The notes below the pieces were generated by a model. The model saw only the letters and a list, made by a program, of their open reading frames with translations, was not told where the DNA came from and did no database searches. A stretch of 64,000 nucleotides of DNA from Triticum aestivum (taxonomy: Eukaryota > Streptophyta > Magnoliopsida > Poales > Poaceae), in assembly GCF_018294505.1 (NCBI RefSeq), contig NC_057801.1:435962201-436026200 (forward strand), written 5' to 3'. Positions 58,207-64,000 of the stretch are shown here, one piece after another (within the stretch, counting starts at the first letter, position 1; each line of letters opens with the position of its first letter). Position numbers and translations under genes: made by a program.

Positions 58207-58515
58207 TCCGGCTGGGCGCTGGGGTCGACGGCGCCAGTTGGTGCGACAGACGGCTCCGGCTGGACGCTAGAGTCAGCGGTGCCAGTTGGTGCAGCAGGCG
58301 GCTCCGGCTGGATGACAGAGTCAGCTGCACCGGTTGGCGCGGCAGGCGGCTCCGGCTGGATGCCGGGGTCGGCGGTGCCAGTTGGTGCAGCAGGCGGCTC
58401 CAGCTGGATGACGGAGTCAGCTACGCCGGTTGGGGCGGCCGACGGCTCCGGCTGGGCGCTGGAGTCAGCGGCGCCAGTCGGGATGGCGGAGGGCTGGATG
58501 ACAGAGTCGGTGGCG
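58207..58515. repeat. 48-bp minisatellite in aORF B
   Basis: Units start at 58231, 58279, 58327, 58375, 58423 and 58471 (the last is 45 bp), after a partial unit. On the minus strand each unit encodes 16 residues of the type PTGAADSVIQPEPPAA, and unit length stays a multiple of three. Confidence 0.92.
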
Positions 58516-59713
58516 TCTGTCGGAGGAACGGGCTGCTGGTCGGTCACCACCTGGCCGCCCCCAGTAGCAGTCGTCGCTTTGGAGCGCGGGTCATTACTTG
58601 AGGCACAGTCAGGGTGGGGCTGACCATCCGCCCCAGCCTCCGGCATGTCGACGTCGCTATCCTCCTCCTCCTCCTCCTCATCCTCATCCTCCTCCTCCTC
58701 CCCCTCCCCCCTTCATCGCTGGACTCGATGACTTTGGCCGAGTCCTTGCTGTCCTCCGGGTTCAGCCCAAGCCACTCCTATGGCGCTTCAGCACCTTCCT
58801 TGACCGCCTCCGGAACGAAGATGCTGGTGTCGGTGAAGTCGTCCATTGCCGCCGCCCTATTGATAAGCTCGGCCTCCACCGCCGCCAGCTCCTCCCGCAC
58901 TTCCAGCCAGAACGTGGCTAATTGGGCTAAGTCTAGCCCAGGATACCATGCCTTGACGAACTCAAGGGCGCGGCGCGCTCCTGCCGGGGCTGCAGAGCCC
59001 TTCCAGGCCTCCAGGCGGCCGACCACCACCTCCAGCCAGTCAGCGGTCCGGCCTGGAGTGCGCGGAACCGGCAGGCCTGGCCAGAGGGCTAAAACCGCCT
59101 GGGCCCCGACACGCTGAAGATGGCGCAGCACTTGATGGGCGGGCCGAAGACGGGCCTGGATGCTGAGGATCTGCTCATTGAGGGTCCAGGGGGCGTCAGC
59201 AGCAATATGCGCGCCTTCCGCCCTCTGCTCCTTGCGCTGGGCCTCGATGACTTGGCTCGCGGCGACGGAGTGACCCGGGAAGAAATCTTCTCAGGCAAAA
59301 GGCAAGGAAAAACAAAGTCAGAAACAAGCAGTTGGCTTAGACAAAGACCGGCAGCTCAAGACAATGAGCAAGAAGAATAAAAACTCACCATCGACCAAGT
59401 CCTCGATGCTTCTGAAGCAGGCCGTCGTCTGCGCCAACTTGTCGGCCCAGGCGGCGCGCTCAGTTTCAAACTCGGCGAGGAGATCGGCCTCCGTCGCCTT
59501 TGCCTCCCGCTGGGCCGTCTTGAGTGCCTCCGTCTGCTCGGCGAGCTTGGCGACCAGCCGGTCTCGCTCCTCGATCAGCTTGCTGCACTCCACCTCCTTG
59601 CCGCACAGAGCGGTGTTGGCTTCGCCCAGCTACTGCTGCAAGGTGGCGTTGGCCTCTGAAAAAAGGAAAAGAAGAAAGAGCATCAGTCAAAAGACAAAGA
59701 GGGATGCAGTTGC

Positions 59714-60155
59714 TGGGGAGATCCGGCCCGACTGCTCAGCAGTCGGCCCGAATTTCAGGGACTACAGCCCGCGGGGGCGCCATCGCACCCTTGCAGAAAA
59801 GAAGTAATTAACAAAGGAAGAACCACTGAGGAGATTCGGCCCGACTGCTCAATAGTCGGCCCGAACCTCGGGGACTACAGCCCGCTGGTGCGCCAGCGCG
59901 CCCCCACGAAGAAAGGAAGTCAGGGCTTACTCCGGCTCTCGGTCAGATGGGCGGTCTGCGTCTCCAGCTCCCAGACCCTGGAGTTGAAGGTGACCGCGCG
60001 AAGATTATGGTAGTCCTACAGAGGAAACATCAGATAAAGTCAACATTTGACACATACAAGTTAAAGTTTCAGACCGCCTGCTCAGCAGCCGACCCAAAAC
60101 TTGGGGACTACACCCAGTGGGTGCGCTAGCGCGCCCCCACAAAGAAAACAAGAAG
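59714..60155. repeat. Three related about 90-bp repeats inside aORF B introns
   Basis: Copies at about 59,714-59,805, 59,829-59,925 and 60,073-60,155. Each has a hairpin core of the type CGACTGCTCAGCAGTCG (perfect at 59729-59745), then GGGGACTACA and a GCGCGCCCCCAC-like block. Two are in one intron and one is in another. Confidence 0.75.
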
Positions 60156-60704
60156 ATCAAAAAGCGAAGGAAACTTACGCCGATGGCTGCCCGCGACTCC
60201 AAGAAAGCTTCGTTACAGCGCTTAAGGGCTTTGGCTTCAGGCCGGAGTTTGGCCTGGATGTCGAGGGATGCCTGGTTCAGGGCGCCGGTCCCGCCCCCGT
60301 GTATCCAACAAGCAGGCGTGGTGCTTGTCGCCTCGGTGTCGGGGACCGATGAGCTCACAGCATCGGCTTGCAGTGCTGAGGCCGCCTTCTCAAGATGATG
60401 GCGTGCGGGTGAACGAACCTCAGGAATCAGGTCCGTGACCACCGCGTCCCCGACTGGTGGCACCGGCGGCTCGGCCGGCTGCTCGTCTTGCATCCTGGTA
60501 GTCGGTGGCGGCGGCGGCACGAGGACATCCGGCATGGCCACGTCGCCGCCCTCCCACTCCCGGATCGGATGCTCGTCGCCGGCTCCCCCGGTTGTCGCCT
60601 CAAAATCAGGCGGAGGTGGCGCGGTGTTAAGGGGCGTCACGAGCAGTGGCTCTTGGCGGCGTGCAGCCTCCGCGAGCCGCTCCCTCTCCGCGGCTTCGGC
60701 CTCC

Positions 60705-60722
60705 CACTACAAAAAAATACAC
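60705..60722 (+). repeat. CACTA terminal inverted repeat (left)
   Basis: CACTACAAAAAAATACAC at the exact point where aORF codons stop. It belongs to a different CACTA family from the one ending at 9122 (CACTACTGTAGG). Confidence 0.75.
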
Positions 60723-61316
60723 TTCCGTGATGATACGTGTTTGTCACAATAGGTCGCATTTTTTGTCATGCATGTACATCCATGACAAATTTATGACAGA
60801 ATCAAGATAGTCATACCTGTGCTGTCGTAGAAGTGTTCCATGACATTACCAAAATTATCATCACGAAAGTGTCCACTTCCATGACGATAAATCGCGCGTC
60901 ATAGAAGTGCTTTCGTCAAGGGTGACCGACACGTGGCATCCACCATAACGGAATGGCGTTAAGCTATTGGGTCGGGTTTTGGATCCGATAACCCATTAAC
61001 AGCCCCGACCAATGGGGATTTTCCACGTGTAAAATCATCATTGGCTGGAGGAAACACGTGTCGGCTCATCGTTGGGACAGATGTCATCCACTCATTGGAC
61101 GGAAGGCGCCTATGATACGTCGACATGTGGCACGGCCCAACAGAGGCCCATTCCTGTGAAAAGGCCAGCCCAATAAAAATTAGCAGGCCAGCCCATATAA
61201 GGCCTACTTGTGTCAGGTCCATTTAAGATTTGACACCATTGCAGCCCATCGTCAGTTCGAGCCCGTTAACAGCCCGCTATATATTTGGGCTCAATATCGG
61301 CCCGATGAGATTTTGG

Positions 61317-61980
61317 CCTGTTAACGGCCCCATTAATGGATGGGCCAATTTTCAGGATGTACATCTTTCGGCCTTTTAGCGCCCATTTAAATGTTGGGCT
61401 AGTTTTCGGACCAGTGTGTCTTTCAGCCTGTTGACGGCCCATAAATCTGATGGGCCATTTGTTGTTGGGCCTGAGTTTCAGCCTTTTAGCGGCCCATTTA
61501 AGTGTTGGGCCAATTCTCTGGCCCGATGTCACTTTCAGCCTGTTGACGGCCCATAAATCAGTTGGGCCATTTGTAGTCGGACCTGAGTTTTGGCCTTTTA
61601 GTGACCCATTTAAGTGTTGGGCCAATTCCCGGCCCTGTGTGCCTTTCGGCCTGTTAATGGACCATAAATGAGTTTGGCCATTTGTAGTCGGACCTTAGTT
61701 TTGGCCTTTTAACGGCCCATGCCCTTCATGGTCCAATACCAGCCCGGTTTCTCTTTCGGCCTGCTAAATCCCCATAACACAGTTGGGCCATTTACAATAC
61801 GACCTGACTTTTGGCCTCTTAGCGGCCCATGGTCTTCGTGGTCTAGTACAAGACCGCTGTCTCTTTTGGCCTGCTAAAGGCCTACAGTATAGTTGGGCCA
61901 TATGTAGCCCAAACTTAGTAACGGCCTGTTAACGGCCCGTGAAATAAACTGGGGCCACCTGTTGCCCGCTTCAATGTCGG
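61317..61980. repeat. Tandem satellite of 110-112 bp, six units
   Basis: The word CCTGTTRACGGCCCAT (or a variant) recurs at 61317, 61427, 61539, 61650, 61760 and 61870. Each unit also contains a TTGGGCCA and a TTTTAGCGGCCCAT block. A minus-strand open frame here is only the translated repeat. Confidence 0.9.
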
Positions 61981-62254
61981 CTTGTTAACGACCCGGGAGG
62001 TAAGAGGGCCGACCATTAACTTTCGGCCTAGTAACGGCCCATTAACTTAATGGGCCCACTAAAGTCCGTACATGTCTTTAGGCCAAATTAGATAATCTGA
62101 GCCCATTACGACGAGCAATTATGCACAGGACCAAAACCGATGACGCAAAGGTATGGCATACAAGGAATAACGTTGCACATCCAGCATATATTACAGGAAA
62201 TTACATCCACTGGGCAATCAAAGATTGATGCCAGTGCAAATAAATGAGCAGAAC

Positions 62255-63490
62255 CTAACCATCTACAACATCACAATCTGCAACCTCAGCACAGATGACG
62301 CCCATAAGCATGTGGGCAAGTTCTTTCTGCTTTGCTACACTGTCTCTGAAAACATTGATCAGTTGTTGTGTCGCACGACTCTGCACCTCTGATTCATCCA
62401 CCATTTCCATCATTGCTTCAGCCATTAATTGGTTCACAAACATACATTTATTCCGTTGCATTCGAGACAGAGGATACTGAACAGATTCAGAAGGCGATTT
62501 TGGTAGGCTTGTATTATTGATAGTGGAGAGTGTCTCAACCACTGCATCATAACATAAATTAGGACGGGAACCAAACAGATTAATCATGAGTTATTGCCAT
62601 ATTACCTGGCCTAGATTTACTGGAAAGAAACAATGGGGTTGCCTTGCTGTTTTCAGAGTTTGTCTTCTTATCTTCAGCAGCCTGCACAAAATTAACACAC
62701 TAGCATTGCTATCATTGGCCAAGCCAGATAATAGGAAAGCAACATTGACACAACGAACGTTTGGGCAACTAGCCTACACCAAACTAACACAATATGGCAC
62801 AGCTATCATCAGCCAGGTAAGGTAGTACGAAAGCAACATTGACACAATGAATTAGTGGGCAACCAGAGAAGCACTACAATTCAGTAATGTGCGTGATATG
62901 AGATAGTACATTCATGCAGCTTAGTATGCAAAACTACCATGCATTTTTCCTTACAAAAATCAACATTGGCGCCTTTAACATTTTGCTACAACTAATTTTA
63001 GATCAGATAAAGGTTAGATTCACGCCGATTAACAAAATACATGTTGATGTAAAAATATAGTGATATACAATAGGTACTTACATCAGCATTGGAGCACAGA
63101 GAATTCCAGCAAGATATTTTCCTCGAATACAATCCCAATGGAGGAAGTCTTCTATCGTTTAACCTTATTTTCTAAAAGAGAGATGGGTAAGAAACATGTA
63201 GAAGATATGATCAGAATGCTATAAAATTACATGATGTGAGGATACACACACGCTTCTTAGAATGGAGTTGACATTCTTTTGCTGGACTGGAGCGGACTAG
63301 TTCTTTGGCCACTGGAATCTGCTTATTATCAGTGGGAGTTGGGTTTCTCTGTGCTGGAGCAGTATCTATGAAAAATGAAGTTGGTTTATTATCTCCTGGC
63401 ATTTGGATCTTTTGCAAAGACCTGGTTTGTAACCCTTCAAATTCTAACATAGCCGTCTTCCCCTTACATGCCTTATATAGAAGAATGGTG
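62255..63490 (-). CDS. Spliced gene of the CACTA element (3' exons)
   Basis: Last exon 62541-62255 (stop at 62255), intron 62605-62542 (64 bp, GTAAT...GATGCAG), exon 62681-62606 after TTTTGTGCAG. The two exons join in phase. A further exon lies at about 63,470-63,252 (LEFEGLQTRSLQKIQMPGD..., ending at a GTGTGT donor), with its exact acceptor unclear. The C-terminal part is predicted helical (LINVFRDSVAKQKELAHML). It may be the tail of a transposase or the second CACTA protein; I cannot tell which. The rest of the gene is outside the window. Confidence 0.5.
62684..62862. repeat. About 85-bp imperfect tandem duplication in a CACTA intron
   Basis: 'acaaaattaacacactag...cattgacacaacgaa...gggcaact' is followed by 'accaaactaacacaat...cattgacacaatgaa...gggcaacc'. 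The second copy has lost or changed several internal bases. Confidence 0.6.
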
Positions 63491-63990
63491 ATTCAGTTAT
63501 AAAACATGCTACAGCAGAGATGGAATAGGTACTGAAGAATAGAAAGGCATGACATATTGACATGTATTCCCTCCATCCAGAAATAAATGGACGGGTCTAG
63601 GCGTATTTCAGTTCTAGATACATCCAGTTTTATCCATTTTTGTGACATTTAATCCGGACGGAGGGAGTATGATGTAAGAGCTAGGGATACGACAAGACAA
63701 CACAGTAAAAAAACACTGAAAACCCCACTGCAGAACCAAAGTATTCAAACCCACTGATATGAGATAGTACACTCATGCAGCTCAGGATGCAAAACTACCT
63801 GGAAGTTTTCCTTACAAAAATCAACATTGTGGCCTTTAATCATACATTTTGCTACAACTAAATTTAGATCAGATAAAGGTTGGATTCACGCCGATTAAGA
63901 AAATACATGCTGATGTAAAAATATAGTGATATACAATAGGTACTTACATCTACATTGGAGCACAGAGAATTCCTGCAAGAATCTTTCCTC
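62893..63990. repeat. Two direct copies of an intron-exon segment (about 235 bp each)
   Basis: 62893-63125 and 63757-63990 are colinear, from GATATGAGATAGTACA to GAGAATTCC(A/T)GCAAGA. On the minus strand each holds a small exon ending in a GTAAGTACC donor (near 63,080 and 63,945). The right copy has an intact TTCTTGCAG acceptor; the left reads CTTGCTG. Confidence 0.75.
63567..63667. mobile_element. Stowaway-type MITE (101 bp)
   Basis: Inverted ends TTCCCTCCATCCAGAAATAA and the CGGACGGAGGGAG complement, flanked by TA on both sides (63565-63566, 63668-63669), as expected for Tc1/mariner MITEs. It lies in a CACTA intron, between the two duplicated segments. Confidence 0.88.
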
Positions 63991-64000
63991 ATAAACGATA

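Larger units (their letters stand above)
44885..60704 (+). mobile_element. Tat-lineage Gypsy retrotransposon (element B), nearly full length
   Basis: Plus-oriented: 5' LTR, PBS, gag, protease, RT, RNase H, a second archaeal-type RNase H, integrase, a non-coding stretch and a minus-strand spliced aORF. Its 3' LTR is outside the window because a CACTA element starts at 60705. The second RNase H before the integrase is diagnostic of Tat/Ogre elements. Two solo LTRs (50466-52033, 53317-56688) interrupt pol. Removing them restores continuous protein motifs, and each has a perfect TSD. Most in-frame stops are TAG. Confidence 0.82.
58188..60704 (-). pseudogene. Spliced antisense gene (aORF) of element B, cut by CACTA
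   Basis: Minus-strand exons with GT/AG borders: 60704-60179 (5' part lost behind the CACTA element), 60015-59931, 59655-59389 and about 59,289-58,188. Donors are GTAAGTTTC (60178), GTAAGCCC (59930) and GTGAGTTTT (59388); acceptors are CTCTGTAG (60016) and TTTTTTCAG (59656). The product is Pro-rich, then coiled coil (EERDRLVAKLAEQTEALKTA), then a globular C-terminal part (DFTDTSIFVPEAVKEGAEAP), an acidic tract and 16-residue repeats. Breaks: TAG near 59,632, TAG near 58,779 and a frame change in the acidic (CTC)n tract at about 58,660-58,710. The order resembles exons 2-4 of element A's aORF. Function unknown. Confidence 0.65.
60705..64000. mobile_element. CACTA (En/Spm-type) transposon, left part
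   Basis: It starts CACTACAAAAAAATACAC inside an aORF exon; the 3-bp TSD would be TCC (60702-60704). A subterminal region with repeated TCATGGAAGTG/CGTCATAGAAGTG words follows, then a 110-bp satellite (61317-61980) and a minus-strand spliced gene (from 62255). The other end is outside the window. Confidence 0.78.

Noticed and set aside
61266..61625. Minus-strand 119-codon frame
   Set aside because: Translated 110-bp satellite without non-repeat content.

Overview
The window is intergenic DNA from a large grass genome, almost certainly Triticeae (wheat, Aegilops, barley or a relative). The signs are a BARE-1/Angela-type Copia element, Athila-lineage (Sabrina-like) LTRs, a Sukkula-like non-coding element with LTRs over 4 kb, two CACTA transposons, a Stowaway MITE and several solo LTRs with 5-bp target-site duplications (TSDs). 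Family names are from memory. I recognise no host gene, tRNA or rRNA. Nearly everything is a nest of transposable elements (TEs), most of them decayed.

Left part. 1-5541 is the 3' end of a Gypsy element of the Tat lineage (element A), with its LTR at 4624-5541. It sits inside the 3' end of an Athila-like element (5542-7674), which sits inside a CACTA transposon (right end at 9122). Next is a non-autonomous LTR element (9123-14798) carrying a broken gag-like gene and split by a 482-bp solo LTR (9508-9989). About 900 bp of unassigned DNA follows (14799-15699).

Middle part. A truncated Sabrina-type LTR (15700-17217) is cut by a LARD-like element on the minus strand (17218 to about 27812; non-coding interior, Met-tRNA-type primer-binding site). 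A rearranged junction (27813-28284) leads into a minus-strand BARE-1/Angela-type Copia element (28285-36324). That element has a truncated 3' LTR and a tandemly duplicated leader. It interrupts a Sirevirus-like Copia remnant (36325-39240). Then come internally duplicated Gypsy LTR pieces (39241-40293) and the 3' half of another Athila-like element on the minus strand (40294-44884).

Right part. Element B, a second Tat-lineage element (44885-60704), is inserted in the Athila integrase. Its 5' LTR, PBS, gag, protease, RT, RNase H, archaeal-type second RNase H and integrase are on the plus strand. Solo LTRs with perfect TSDs split it at 50466-52033 and 53317-56688. A CACTA element (60705 to the end) cuts its 3' end; this contains a 110-bp satellite, a spliced minus-strand gene, exon duplications and a MITE.

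Most interesting: both Tat elements carry an antisense, intron-containing gene between pol and the 3' LTR (543-4247 and 58188-60704). In element A all three introns have GT/AG borders and join the reading frames exactly. This fits the antisense ORFs reported in Grande/RIRE2-type elements. The only breaks I see in copy A are in exon 1.
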